Positions 38,051 through 52,290 of a stretch of 64,000 bases of DNA are shown one piece after another; position 1 is the first letter of the stretch; each line of letters begins with the position of its first letter. Origin of the DNA: Aquila chrysaetos chrysaetos (taxonomy: Eukaryota > Chordata > Aves > Accipitriformes > Accipitridae); assembly GCF_900496995.4 (NCBI RefSeq), contig NC_044016.1, forward strand, positions 20,936,932 through 21,000,931. The letters run 5' to 3'. The position numbers were made by a program, and so were the translations under genes. The notes beneath the pieces were generated by a model. The model had not been told where the DNA came from. It did not search any database and saw only the letters and a program-made list of their open reading frames with translations.

Positions 38051-40335
38051 ACTCATCTTTATCTGTTGTGGGTAAGTCTAGTGCCCAGCTCTGGCCTGTT
38101 ATAAAGACAAGCCAAATTAGTCTGGTTCTTCAATTATGTTTGAGGGGCCTGTTTATATGGTTCTTTCCCCCTCCCGTTATTCCTCACTTCTGTGATGGAA
38201 CGGCTGGGGTTTATGGAGGCAGAACATGTCTTTTTCTTCATCTTCCCCTGAAGAATTAGAAATTTCCTAGGAGATGAGACAGAGGCAGGGAGTGGTGATA
38301 TTAAATTCTTGTGGGTTGGTGGGTGGTGTATTCTGCTGACTTGGTCAGGATGAACCCTATCGCTCTACCCATAGAACAGGCTTTCTTGGCAGTGACATCT
38401 CCCAGCTGTGGGTCTTTCCCATTTTCAGCCTGTTATATGGTGTGGTGGTGTGGTACGCACTTCACAGTGTGACAAATGCCCTTCTCCATCACATTCTTCA
38501 TGCTCAGGATTTGTACCTCAGCAGAAGCAATACTTAGGCCTTGCACGCATGGGATGTTTGTCCCTCAAGCCACTGACCAGCATGTGGAAAACCCTCCTGA
38601 GAAAAGTGTCTGAGGCTGGCAAGCAAACCGCAGTCCTTTGGGCCCAGGTGAGGGAGGAGATGGAGTCTTGCCCAGAAGTACTGTAGCAGGAGGGGAACAA
38701 GGAAGGGCGTCTGCTTTCCCCCAAGTGATCCTGTTGGCAGATTTCACCCTCTTCTGCCAGGCAGGTATCTTAACAAAGCTTGGCAGGACCCTGCCTTGAT
38801 GTGAAGTTCCCATTACTTTCTTCTCCAGGCAATTAGTTTGCAAATGCAGCTAGGGGCAGGGGGAAGCAATCGTGGGTGGGGGAAGAAAGTTTCCTTGAGT
38901 CAAGAGTGACCTCTTGAGCTGACTGCAGAGCAATATGAAAGAGAAACTTGTTCAATCTTACTAGATGGGCGGAGTGGTGACCTAATAGATCACATCTTGG
39001 CTTTCTAATTGGGACATGTGTGTGAGGGAAGATCTTGCTCCCACCATCCTCTGGGAAGAAAACAAAACACATCTCTGTGTTGACTTGTTTACTGCTGGCA
39101 TCTCAGCAGCACCCTCACTGACTCTTCCTTCTTGTTATGACCTGGGGAAGGCAGTCGTGCTTCCTACCCCATGCCTGGGGAAGCAGGCTAGTAAGAGCAA
39201 TTTGGTCTCAATGGGAATCCACACAGAAAGAGAGGAATGGACTTCAAAGACCTTAACAAAAAGAAAGTATCTCTGGTAAAATGCCATTGGAAAGTTAAGA
39301 AAGCAGTGAGCACTATTTCCTTCAGGCTATGCTTTTTGTTGTTTTGAGTCAGCAAGGTTAACCAGAGAAATAGAGCAGAAAGTTGAGATTATTGAGAATG
39401 GCTACAGTTGGGTTTTCAAAACCTTCCCACATACTTCAAAGGAAAACAACAAACTTTATTTACACAATGCATACTCCTGCCTTCTTAACCCAGAACTGGC
39501 TGTGCAGAGAAGGAGAGAAGTGAAATACTAAGGGAGTGTTAGCAAAGAACAAGTGCAGAAATAATGAGGAATGTCTTAATGATAGGAAAGCTGTGACCCC
39601 CTTCTCTTCAGAGCCAAAGGTCCTGTCCAGCAGGGCTGCCACACGTCCTTCTTGAGGCTGCATTTTTCTGATGGGGTCCACCTCCCTGCCAGGCGAGGCC
39701 TAGAGCTCTCAGTCAGCTATTTCAAGCTCTGACTTACCATATCATGTTCAAATTCTGTTGAGGTATCACCTGGCTCCTGTCCTTACAGAGGAGCAGCCAT
39801 GTTCAATGAGGTAATGAGCTGAGAAGATTTGTGGGTGGGCATATTGCAACAGGGTCAGCCCATGCAATCCATGTAAAGAGCACTAAGTCTGCATTATTTG
39901 TTTTAATCTGGCACTCTTACAGAAGCAGCTGTTACTGGGGCTGAATGCTTTATTGACAGGACAAACACAGCTAGAAGAGCCATCCATCCCAAAGTCAAGT
40001 GGACAGACTCGTATCGCTCAGTGCTGTGGCTGCTAAAGACTGAGGATCAAGATTAACATTCATGTGTCCTCATCCTTTGGCTTGACTGAAGCAGCCTTGT
40101 GTTGCAGCGTAGGTTGGTAGGTCAGTCCCCATCTCATCCTGTAGCTACCATGAATAGTTCCCTGTGCTTCCCCAGCACTAGGGAGGGCCCTGTGCCCCCA
40201 CTCAAGATGAAAGAAAAGTCTCTTTCCAGAGACAGAGGAGGTTACTGGTAAGATCCACGTGTTGCAGAACTTGAAGATCATGATCTCTGGTTATCATTGA
40301 TTTCTACATGGGGCTTCCCAAAAAGTTTCTGCTAA

Positions 40336-40412
40336 TGTGGTGTAACTGAGCCAAATTCTCAGCCAGGGTAAACTGAAGTCAAGCCATTGACTCCAGTGGA
40401 CTTGAGCCACTT
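40336..40412. repeat. Probable ancient interspersed repeat with self-complementary core
   Basis: GTGTAACTGAGCCAAATTCT, then CAGCCAGGGTAAACTGAAGT and CCATTGACTCCAGTGGA, resemble an old sequence dispersed in sauropsid genomes. That sequence has the form of a GTGTAA..ACT arm and a CCATTGACTTCAATGG centre. The assignment is from memory and no family name is given. A weaker relative may lie near 46,310-46,350. Confidence 0.4.
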
Positions 40413-43400
40413 TAGCCCCAGGCAAATCTTTTTTTTACAATACAAGGCAAGACACCCTACTACAGTCAGGAAAAGGACTCAGCATGTTGCTGCTGCTGGA
40501 GACAGGGCTATATCCAGCTGGCAATATTTGTTGCATGTGCCAGAAGGAGCAAAAGCTTCCTCTCCTCTAGGTCAAGAGGGTAAAGGCTTTCATTTGGGTG
40601 TGCAGATCCCACCATGTAGACTTTCTCATGATCCTTGGGTGTGACTTCAGAGCCAGCTAGGTATTGGAACCCCTTTGTGTGTGTAGCACAAACGTGAATC
40701 CGACCCAACAGATTAGCTGTTTCTTTTTAAAGGATTTTGGATTGTCTTTCTAGAAAGTTCACAGGGATTCCACATTCACAGCCGTGCCCTGCATCAACTG
40801 GCTGGCTCAGAAGAGGCCAAGGGCTGGCATCCTCACTGTTGGCCTTGGCTGGGGAATAATGGCAGAGCCCTGTGTGGGAAGCTGTTCTTCTCCTACCCCC
40901 TTGTTAGAGAGATTACTTTATTCACCAAGGTTGTCAGTCCAACACCTTTCAGCAGCAGGAATTCTATTTAGAATAGAACAATAGACCCAAAGTTGATAAT
41001 CAGATGCAAATTATGTACGAGTATGCAGAAGACAAAGATAAGATTTGCATAAAATGTTTGTATGACAGCAGCTAAGTATCCCTAATTTTTTCCCAGAAGG
41101 TATCAAAGCACAGAAAGCAGTAATTCCTTACGCAGCTCATCTCCCCTCCTCTAGCACAGCCCTCAGCCTGCAGTCCTGTATTTGAGGGCAGACCAGTTCA
41201 CCAGAGAGGTGGCCCTTCCCCTCCCACATGCCACGGGGAGCAGCCTGCTGCAGGGAGGCTCAGGCCAGGCTTGGTGGCAGAGACAGCACTGTTTGTTTCT
41301 TTCCTCAGGAATCTCTTTTCCAGGAGGAGAAGCCATTAGCTAAGAAGAAATGGATTTGCTGCTGCTTTTCTGTATTAACACAGCTTGTTCAACAACTGCT
41401 CTCTGTGGAGCTTAAAATAGTCTTCTGAGGATAGGAAACTGCTCAACAGCTTCAGACCAATAGCTAAGTCTTCTGTAAAAAGAGCAATCCAGGGTGCTGT
41501 TACTGGCATAGTTTCTCTTTTGCAAGCAGCCAGGAGTTTCTCATGCAGTGGGATACACTGGATATGTGTTTTGGCTCCAGTTCAAAACGCTGTCCTGCTT
41601 CCACTGTCTGTAGGGGTTGGGGCCAGTGTTGGTCAGGGGCTGAGATGTCTCCCAGAGCCAGTGCTAATGGGTTTAAGCAGGTTTAAGCGGGTTTGCCAAA
41701 TCCTGAAGCTTTGCAACGTGGCTGCTGCACATCCTTGGGTTTGCAGGTGGAGCCTGCAGGTCTTCCTCAGGAGTGCAAGCAAGGTGGCTTCAATATGAGT
41801 GTCCTCAATGGCTGCTTCTCCTCAGCTTGGTGTTAGCTCAGGACTTTTGGTGCAAGACTTGGAGGATGCTAATGGCAGCCTTGCTTGGAGACTGTAGGGA
41901 TCCCTCCTGCATGATGCCATCCAGCCACGCTGTGCTCATTGGTGTTGGACGCAGCTCAGACACTGGTGAAGATAGAGCGAGAGGGGAAAGGGTGCTCGTA
42001 GGATGTAGGGGCTGCGCAACTCATTTCAAACCCTGAAGCAGCGTGACACAAATGAAAGGGAAAAAATAGGGTTCTCCAGAGACGCCTGTACAACACACAT
42101 GAGTCTGACTCATCTCTGGCTGCCCAGAGGCCCTTCTGTCAGATGGAAAAGACCTGAGCTGTGGCAGTTGCAGCAGCGGCTGCAACAGCAGCAGCGCCCT
42201 GTTCTCATAATTCACTGCCATCTGCTTCTCCCAGCCAGAATCTATAGCTATTTTTCCTTCCTCAGATGGCTAAAAATATGCTCTGATTTTTGTCTTCTGT
42301 TGCAGTATTTTTTTTCTGATAGTTCTGGACCAACCTTGGCTGTGGTTCACCAAGGGAATTGCAGAGTAGTCCCACCTTTCTCCAACTCCAGCTCCACGTA
42401 TTAGCTGTTTTCTTCCAACAGTCATTGATATGTGTGGATGTGGCCTCTCTCCCCCCCACCCTCTCTTTTTCTCTGTCCCTCTAACTCCCACTGGATGTGT
42501 GCATATATGTGAATCAGGGCAAGAAACAAAAAAGCTGATGCTTGGAAAAGATTAGTTTGCATTACACAGCCGATAGGCTTTCTTGGAGAAGGCTAGATAC
42601 TGGGAATTCAGCATTTCCCCTTCATCAGTGATTGATTGTTTCTGTGTCTTGGGGGGATTAGAATTCTACATTTTGAGTCACTCTTGGTAAGTCCAAAACT
42701 AACAAAAATGCACCTGTGACATGAAATCAGACCTAAGAAAAGTTATCCTTTCCTTCCTTGGCTTCATAAATGTGCCTTTTTTGTCTGCATTGCTGGCTAC
42801 TTTATTTAAGACATGCAGGGATTGTGGCCTTTTTCATCCCAAAGCACTTGATAAAGTAGAAGATGCAAATAGTGTTTGCCCAGGCTGGACAGATGAACAC
42901 AGATAAACTCCTGCGCTCATGTGCCCAAGACTACAAACCTCCCAGTAACTGCTACTGTCTTCCACCAATTCTGTTGACAATGTTTTTGTGTTCTTTCTGA
43001 CATACAAAATATTTTTAGATTGGTATTAACCTCTCTGTGCTTATGTGGGTGGATGCATGCACGTGTGTATATTATTACCCTGAGTATTAACAATTGCAAA
43101 ATGTACCTGCTTGATTCACTTTATAAACAGAAGAAATTACTGAACACCAATGAGCTCCACACTGAATACAGGACAGGCTGTGTACCTACGAGGAATGAGG
43201 AATCCCAGCTATGAGTAATGTGTAATCTTGCAGTCATTTTATTGCTTTTAAAATGTAAGAATAAGGTTACAATCCATTTCTCTTTCAAAGGCACATTTTG
43301 GTTCCTCTACGTTTTTTTTTTGTGAAATGTGTTTGGCTTGAAAAAGACCAGGCTGACTCTGAAAACAAGGGAGAATATTTGTGAAACATCTGAAGGAGAG

Positions 43401-43489
43401 CTTATCAAATGATATTGAACTGGTAGTTTATTAAAGATTTAACCCCTTTGACATTTTCCTTTTTGTTTACTGTTTGTTCACATCCCTCT

Positions 43490-43690
43490 AGCTCACACAT
43501 ATACTGTTTATTGTCCTTCAGATTTTCCATATCATTAATTCTGGCTGGAGGCTTCAGCAACAGCGGTATTTGAAGAAACTAGATTATAATTGAGAGAAAT
43601 TATTAATGATTTTGTTGATGCCCTCTACCTTTCTTATTGATTCCACCGGAAATCATCAGCTTGATCATATTCCCATGGAGCTCAAATGGG
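43490..43690. promoter_or_regulatory. Candidate regulatory block
   Basis: Several TAAT/ATTA cores (ATCATTAATTC, ATTATAATTG, TTATTAATGATTTTG) occur with TTATTGATT and AAATCATCAGCTTGATCA. The sequence is unique, lacks repeats and has no useful open frame. The call rests on motif density only. Confidence 0.28.
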
Positions 43691-46600
43691 GAGGGGTCAT
43701 ATGTGTGAATGTCATGATCTGAAGTTTAGCTGTGCACGCTAAGGGCACAGGAGTAAGTCCTCTCCTGCTTGGGGTGAGAAAGCCACCCCCACTCCCAACA
43801 CCCCCCTTTCCAGCCTGGCACAGTGAGATTGCATCATGTGTACTGGCTACAGTTTATAGGGCAGAAGAATTTGTTTTATACAAGATAACCCAATTATCTG
43901 CATCCTTTCATTTAAGTGGGAGGCTACATTTGCAGCTGTAAGATAATGATTCCAGGCTCGGTTTTGCAGATGCAAGTTTCTCTACCTTACTACAGACAGG
44001 GCTGGTTTCAGGGACAGGCAAAGCTGTTGGCTGCTGAAGGTTGAAGCCTTCCAGGGGCAACCAGCAGCCCAGTTTGCCTGGGCTGGAAGAGGTGGGAATG
44101 GCCATATCTGCAGCAGGCACAAGCTGACTGTCCAGCCCTTCCCCACAAGCTGTGTGGTACCAAGGGGATAGAAAAGGAGAAACACATCCCAGGAGGGACC
44201 CACTCAGCTGCTGCCACACAGCTGAATTTTGCCTGCCCAAGGGTGAAGAGAAAACCCTTGGGCTGCAAAATTAAATTTTGCCTACCCTGCTGATAAGACT
44301 TGAGCCAGCTCTGATTATAGAGGTATCTTCACTTCCTTCTATTTTGACTGCAAAGAGAGGCTTATTGAAAGGTTGATTTTGATCCCCGTTAAGAAAAAAA
44401 TAAAGAAGGAGAAAGACAACAAAATTCCTCTTGCTTCAAGATTTTAGATTTAAGTCTCACTGACAATACAATATTTTGTGAAACTGTTAAGTTACTTGAG
44501 GAGGAATATTTTGAATCTAAAATCATTTACATTACCTCCGTTTCAATATGTTTGCAGCATCTGCCACTTTTTTTGTGACCCTCTCTGAGTCCAACTCAAA
44601 CACATTATCCTGCAAAGTCTTAAATAAAGGTAGGTTAGACACTGCTTCTGCAAGTGGCAATTTACTAAATCAGGGATGATAAATGTAGAACTGTGGTTTG
44701 AAAATGAAATGTGATTCTCCACCAAGACAAGTAAGGGGAAAAAAATAAAGTGCTAATATGAGAAATCTCTATTGGTAATTTCTTGATCAGCCAATGTTCA
44801 TTTTCCAGAGAGACAGGCGACTCTTGGTTCTTGTAAAATATTTTTTCTCGGGCATCTTCCACCAAAATGTCCGGTGTTTTCAGGGGCTCAGATGTACTTT
44901 TCCAGACATGGTGAATAAAGAATATTTAACGTGAATCACCTCACACAGGATGTTTGGAGCAGCGATGAACTCGCCCCCTATTAGCTGAGGTGGTCAAACT
45001 CCATGTTATCCCCAAGACCAGGTATGCCCAGGGCAGCTGGACTGGCTCCTCGGGCAGAGGAAGATGCATTTCACCCTCTTCTTCCTTCACCTTCCTATCA
45101 GACCCTCCAACCCCTCTGGCTCCCTGCAAGGGCAGGACCGTAAGGGAATTCTGGTAGGGTGTGAGGGGGTGCCAAAAGGTGGGATGGAGAAAAATCAGGG
45201 CTGACTGGGCAGAAAGAAGGGGCAGAGCTGCCAGGTCCTGGGGACCCTGCCCTGCCCATGGCCCTGAATACCACATTTCAGCCCAGCCCTGGGCCATCAG
45301 TCCCTGCTCCAGTGATGCTGCAGCAATGCCATCTTACATCCTGGCTTTCCCCAAGTTTCGGCTGTCCACTTGCCCCCACCATCTTTCCAGCAGTTGTTGC
45401 TTCTCTTCCCATGCTTCAAGCTGCCCCAGTGTCCCTCTTTCATCCCTCACCCAGGCCGTTTCACACCTCCTCCTTTCTCTGCCCACCGCCATTAATTCTT
45501 GAGTCAGTCCTGCCCTGGCTTCCCACTGGCTTCTCCCTCTCTCCTGGATCTTGCTGGTTCCCCCAGTCCCTCCTGAAGCTGGGTGGAGAGGTGGTTCCTG
45601 TCTCCCTCAGTCCTGATGCCAGAGACCAGGAAAAATCAGATGGGGAAAATCAAAGGCATTTATTCCTCAGTGCCAGTGCCATGAAACCTTCCAGCAAGTC
45701 AGATATTGTGTTTTACCTGCAAATCTGAGGGCTACTGAACAGCTGTAAATCTGATCCCAAATGCGTATTGTTCCTTCAGAATACCAGTTTGTGCATCCTG
45801 ATGAAATATGCCACTGCTCTGTGTGAAATACAAATGAATGGTTTATTATTGGCTTCTCAGAAATCAGGACTGGAGGTTGTTCCTCACAATGCACTCTGAT
45901 TAGAACAGGAGATCAGACCAGCAGTGTTTCCTTTTGACTCTGTAATCTATGAATGATTTGGTCCCTAAAAAAATAACGCTATTTTCCTGCTTGACTTCGC
46001 TAATAGGAAAGTCTGCTGCTGTTACTCAAAACCCTCATCTGGTTTTCCTGGGGAAGTTTGGATGCAGGGGTTGGTTTAGCAAGAATGGCTTCACCCTTCA
46101 CTGGAGCGCAGCCACCTGGGGAGCTGCAAGGAGAAACTTCTTTGGAAACCCACGGGGTGAGTGTGCAATGCTCAAGACATGAGGGGATGTGCATGAAAAT
46201 ACTGCAGCACCTGGTGAGCCCCTAGAGGGAGGTTGCAACAGAGGGAATTAAGTTTTCAAGCTTTAAAAAAAGTGCTGCCTATACAATAGGTAAGCCAAGC
46301 CCTATCTTGACTCCAGTGGCCCTGTTATTCGGCTTTACCTCAGGCTGATACTCTATGTTATATTCCTCCCCCTCCGTGAGCAATGGTGTGTGGTAGAGCT
46401 GGTTGCTCCCAACAACTTCATGGCCCAGTGCGAGGTCACCCATCAGGCACGTCACTCTGGAAGCGGTAATAGCCATCGCCATCAGAGTCCCTGGCTCTAG
46501 GTTCAGACTAGCACAATTAGCTCTTTTTCTCTTTCTTCTGAGGACTAGATGTGACTGAGAAGTCGGTCAAACTTCAACCTCTGCCAGCCTATAAAGGGTG

Positions 46601-49600
46601 GAGGAGGTGGAGGTTCCCAGCAGGTTGTATGATCTGTCGTTTCTTCTCTGGTCTGAAAGACAGCGAGAGGAGAAATGTCTTTGCTTCGCATTCCCGCTAC
46701 CTTTGTTGGCATGATGAGCTAGCCAGCTAATAAGCAAGTAATTATACATCGGAATACACAGTTCAGTGGCAACGCTGTCTGTCTGCAGCTGCACTGAGAA
46801 ATGAGGGAAGAAAGTACTCTGTCCAGCTCTGCTCATGTCTCTGCCTTGCTGTCTGAATTTGGGTGAGTCACACCTCGACTTTGTGTTTCATCTCCCCTGC
46901 CTCACACAGGGAAGCGCTCCCTGATGCTCACTCTTGATCAGGGCTGCATTTCATGACTGAGATGGCTATGCCAGCAAAACCCATCTGTCTGAGTGCAGAT
47001 TCATTTCTTGCTTTGTTTGGGAGCAGTGGGGAGATGGGTGATCCTGGCAGGAACAGCTCTGCTGGTAATCTGTGCCTCTCCACCAGCAGTGCTTCAGTGC
47101 TGTGCAGCACCCGCACACCTCTATCACGTCCCCAGGTAGCCCCAGCCCCAGCTTTTCTAAAATGACTAGAGCAGCTCAAATGAAAAACACATTAGTAAAT
47201 GTGGCTGGTGTTTCTATAATTTCCTCCCTATTAGGGTTTTTCTGTTAATTTCTTGTATGATCCATTTCATGTTACTTATTTTTACAGTAACGGCCCTTCT
47301 AACTCTGGTTTGCTAGAGAATTGTGTTATAAATAGTCATGGTAAGTTGAAACAGAGTCTTTTACAATGGGTCTTCTAAAATGGATCAAATTGCAGAAGAC
47401 AGACAAGAATGCCACTGTGCCTTAAGGATGTGAGTATATTTAAGCATAGAGGCAGCATGGAATTATGTTTGGGACCCACCCAAACGTAAGGAGGGAGTAG
47501 CAACCCTTGGGTGGGGGGGGTGTTGTGTTTTAAAGCATCCTTTCAGCAGGCACAGTTCCAAACATTTTCTCTTCTTTGCACATTTCTTTTGCAACTTCTG
47601 GATTTGTGCAAAGAATTGCTTAAGATATTTTGACTTGAACAGGAGGTTTGTTAAAAATGTAGCTGTAGTGTGTCACTGGACAGGAGGGGAAAGGATATGT
47701 GTGTGTGTGTATGTACACAACAGGTTCACGGAAAGACAAAAATCACTGGATTCTTGAACTGAGTGCTCCAGTAGTGGCCAACAACACCTGAAAATGAAGA
47801 GGCAATAGTAACTTGTAAGGGTAGCTCATAGACCATATATAGATCCAAAAAGAAAATGACTTCTGCACAAGTTAACCGTAGAGGCTTCATTCTCAAACTC
47901 ACTTAGAGGAGCCGAGCCTTGTGGGCTAGTTTTGCACCATGGGCTAGATTGGGCATGAGAAGACAGTGGCTTTTGTATTAAGTCAGAGGGGCCAACTACC
48001 CTTGGGTTTTTGCGTTCCACATTTCTCTTGATGCTTGGACTTCAGGCATCCAAGTTTCCTTAAAGTCATACAGGGTCAAAACGCTGAGATGAAATAGTGT
48101 ATATGCAAATGGTATCTGTGCAGAGACTGCTGGGGAACACAAATGAGGGCTGAGAGACCCAGAGTCCTAGCAGATGAGCTCAGAGTCCTCCCTCACAAAC
48201 GTAAGACTTGCAGCACTCTATCCCTTCAGACCTCACCAGCTTAGATACCCAAAGCAGGGAAGTTGAGTGGCACGGAGACATACATTGCCCAGTGAGGCAG
48301 CTCCTTGCTTCTCTCCTTAAGCCTGGAAACCCTCTGATGGATTCACCTGCCACCCTGGGCAATAGGTATGAGCTGAGCAAGGTGTGACAGTGAAACACGG
48401 CATAAAAGTTATTTTGAATTAAAACATGAGTGTCCACATCCAGGTCTGAGTACCTCTGGAGGAGATGGGTACGCTAGGGCCACTACATTTCCAACAAGAG
48501 CTCTGGCCTCAAGATTTCCAAAACTCAGGTTAAAGCTGTGCTTATCCATAATTCTCCTGGAAGGAGTCTGAGCAGAGGAAAGATGGGTCAGGCCAGGAGA
48601 GTAGATTTATGGTAGTGAAGGGAAATAGCAATCAGATGGAGACCTGCCAAAAAGAGCAGGAGGAAGCCTCCACCGGGAACTGGTCTGACTCAGATATCTC
48701 CAGCCAAAATAGCTGGCGATGCCCAGGTGAGCTGGGGACTACATGCCCATTCTCCTGGGTGGAACGAAGCCCATACCAGTAAAGGTCTGACTGCCCAAGC
48801 TGTGTGGACAGTGGCAATGCACATAGGCTCCTGACAGCTTTGGATTTCAAATTTTTTTCATTGTCATGTTACAGTGAGACGCTGGTGGAGAGCTGCACCA
48901 CTGATGAACAGTGTATGGTTCCTCAGAAAGCAGTGGGGCTGCTTCAGGCATTGAATTGCATGCTCTTTTCTGTAGCCTGCCTGGCACACTGTTGAATCTT
49001 TCTGTAACCATCTCTCCCAGCTCTTGTGGTCCAGGATCAGTAGCAAGGGGAGATTCTGGCAGAAAAGTAGTTTTCTCTGCAGCTTCCTTTTTACATCCAA
49101 AACAGATGCTCACCTTCCTGGAGTGAGCGTGGCTCTGTCTGGGGACAAACAAGGAATGAGGAACTTCTTGTGTGTAATTTTAAGTCAATGTATTGATAAT
49201 AGATCAGCTTCCCAAAAATGAGTGTGGCCACTGGGCAACTGAAGTGAGGAGGTACCAGCTGGGGTGTTTTCTCACCAACAAGAGGTCTCAGGGCATGTGA
49301 GCCCACAGCCTTACCTGAGTGCTCCCACAAAAGTGACTCTGCGGGATGGCTTCCTCCTCATATCAGGCTATGGGAGACATAACGTGCTGTCTGTGGCCAA
49401 AGGCTGTCTCCACCAAGGTCTAAACAGCAACGTCCCATCTGAGAGATATCCTATGTAGATTTTACTTTGGCTCATGTCAATCAATCATCCCTGTGCTGTG
49501 AGTTGTGTTTAAAACCTCTCAAGGGAAATTCAGGTAGCACAGTCTCCTGGGAGTGCTGACAACTGGTTCAAACACAGCCCTCTGGCTGAAGGCATCTGCT

Positions 49601-52119
49601 TCAGCAGTAGCTCCTTTACCCTCCCCAGCACCACCACCTCCACCGCAGGGCAGAGATCACACATTTCAGATCATCTGCCTGGCACTGACAAAATCTGCAG
49701 TCGATACACTCTTCGCTGGCAGTGGCAGAGAGCACGAACAGGGGAGACTCATGCCCAAACTCTTCGTATCTGCTGTCTGTAAAAAAGCATCCCTCTCCAG
49801 TGCACTCTGGGAGACGTGTGTGAGGAGAAGAGGGCTGAGGCAATGAAAGGAAGTGGAAGAAAGGGAGAACAAGTTCCTTTGACCAGCACCAGCCTGACAT
49901 TTTTTTAACTCACTTTTTACACATGAAAGGGAGGGTGGGAAAGAAGAAGAAAGCATGAATGCAGGAGAAGGAGGCAGAGAGGAAAAAAAGATCAAAGAAA
50001 GGATGAAACAGGAAAAAGATGCTCCCAGTGATGCTGACACACTTGTCTGCACCCCTATACCAGCCCCAATCTAACCTAAAGCACAAGAGCAAAAAACCAG
50101 CAGGATCTTGGGCAAAGTAGATACATAGGCTAAAAAGCATAGAGACTGGTAGAAAATGTTGAGTTAAAAGCCTGTGGGTTTAGTGCACAAGAAGTGGGAT
50201 TGGGGGGTGGGGGGAGCACTTGAGCTGGGGAAAGAAGAGTGGCCACACATTGAGATCACAGGGGCAAGGGACTGCAATGGCTTTCACCTAAGCCTTAACC
50301 AGGAAACAGAAGTTTGTCAAAGTGTAACTGGGTAAAGGCAGGAATAGCAAAATCCAGTACAACAGCAACCAGATACCAGAAATCCCAGCATGGCCCTGAG
50401 ACTGGCTGCACCAGGGAAGTGCAGGGAGGAAGGATGGTACAGCTCAGGCAGGATGAATACCTTGGGTGAGGAATAGAGATAGACTCCCTCTTCATCACTC
50501 CTTTCAGTACCAAACACTCTCTGTGATGAAGGGAGCTAATCAAAAAAGCAAAGAATACACAAGAGGCTCAGAGGTAATACTAGTGTTGTAAAATGCATCT
50601 GAGAAGAAAGCGAGCACAGCATAGGTGCATTCCCTGGAGTGAAGATGAGGAGAACTGAGGACAGCAAAACAGAGCCCATGGGATTTATAGCCCTATCTTG
50701 GCATACTTCATACTGGAAGTGGGAGATCCCCAGGAGGATCTGGGACAGCAGCAGCACCAGCCTAATGTTAAGGATGGTGGGAAGCACTCCTCTAGGCTAG
50801 GGGGATTTTTTTCCCCAAAGAGATGCTGATTCCAGCACTTCAGAATGACAAACTAGCATTTTTTAATATTTCTTTTTACAGTTTTCCGTGAAGACCAATT
50901 AAACAGAAAGAAAACAGACAGTGGACAGTTTAACTGCATCCTGCCATTGTAGCTTCACCCATGCTTTCCCATCTTCCAGTAGTTTGTGCTTTGCAGAGTA
51001 TCTGTTGCTGTTGCCCCTAGTTTGTCTATAGCAGTCTGACAGGGCTCCCTCTCCCAACACACACTGGCTTTCCCTTGCCTTTCCCAGTTCCCCCTCTTCA
51101 GCGCTCTTGTCTGCCTTGGGTCGGACCCTTGCTCCTGCGCTGCACTGTTGCAGAGCCTGCCCCAGCTCAGTCAGGCACAGCAGCATTGCAGGAGCAACCC
51201 TGTGCACTCAGGTCCTCGATGCAGGCCTGTGCTCAGTTAGAATTCCATTGTTTTCCTACCTCCCTGCTAACATCTCTGCTGCAGTGCTAGAGAGTGCTCT
51301 GGCTTTCCCCTTCTCAAGTCTTACCTCTCTTGCAGCATTTGGAGTCACCTTGGCTTTGCCCATTGCCTTTAAGGTGCCCCGTTGTGCTCCTTTTCCCTTC
51401 TTTCCATTTCTACTGCCTTTTAGTAAGCCCTAGCAAGCGAAATGCTGCCGCAAAGCTCCCAGCTGGGCTGTACTCACTTCCATATGCGTGTGTAGGGAGG
51501 GAGGGGAGGAAGAGATCAAACTTCAGGGATCCTGGAGACATTCTTGGATGTGGTGCTGAGAAGAAAATGAACAGGAAAGAGGTGACAGAAATGTCAGGCC
51601 ACGCGCTCAAGAGATCACTGGGGCCCAGAAATACCTGCATCATCCCGGAAAAGAAATAAATGACAGACAGCACCAGACTATAACTTGAAAACATTGACAC
51701 AAAGAGAGTTAATGTTCTTGGAGCTGGACCTTGGCCTCACACAGTTCTTCAATCGTCTCCTGCCTGGTGACATATGATTTGCTCTCTTTGAACACCACAT
51801 CTGTCCCAGAGACTGTCTACCTCTTAACGTAGCTGTGAAATATAGGTGATGTAGTACCTATAAATATTTCGAAGAGACAGGACTCATTTGACAAGTGGGG
51901 TCTTGAGAAGGGACCAGAGACACAAACTCCCAGCTGGAAAGATGGGACAAATAGGTTCTGCGGAAGCAGACTGGGGGGGAGGAAAGACATCCCTCATCTT
52001 TGCTTTTTGACAAGTAGTATCACTACAGGGTATGGTTTCCTTATTGCAAGTAGATTGCTTAGCAAGTGTGCATGGGAGTGCTGGCTTGCTGTCAGCCATT
52101 GGAAACACTGTAGTTATGA

Positions 52120-52290
52120 ATGTTATGATTTATTAGGCCTCAAACAATAATGATTAATTACCTTATTTAGCAAATGCAGTTATGTACTTGGGTTTTGGTA
52201 GTATTTTTTTCCACTCAGAATATCTATGGACAGATGACAGCTCTTTCTAATTATTTATTATCCAATTATTTTTCCCTTTAATTCAATGGA
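52120..52290. promoter_or_regulatory. Candidate promoter-proximal regulatory block
   Basis: GATTTATTAGG, AATAATGATTAATTACC and TCTAATTATTTATTATCCAA form a dense set of homeodomain-type cores about 4 kb upstream of the MDGA1 start codon and 1.2 kb before the CpG island. No coding frame or repeat signature is seen. Confidence 0.28.

Noticed and set aside
45258-45728. 156-codon plus-strand ORF, P/S/L-rich
   Set aside because: Compositional product of a CCT/CTC-rich stretch, with no domain or splice support.
49616-50052. Minus-strand ORFs rich in S, F and L
   Set aside because: They are the complement of a purine-rich tract, so they are pyrimidine-coded low complexity, not a membrane protein.
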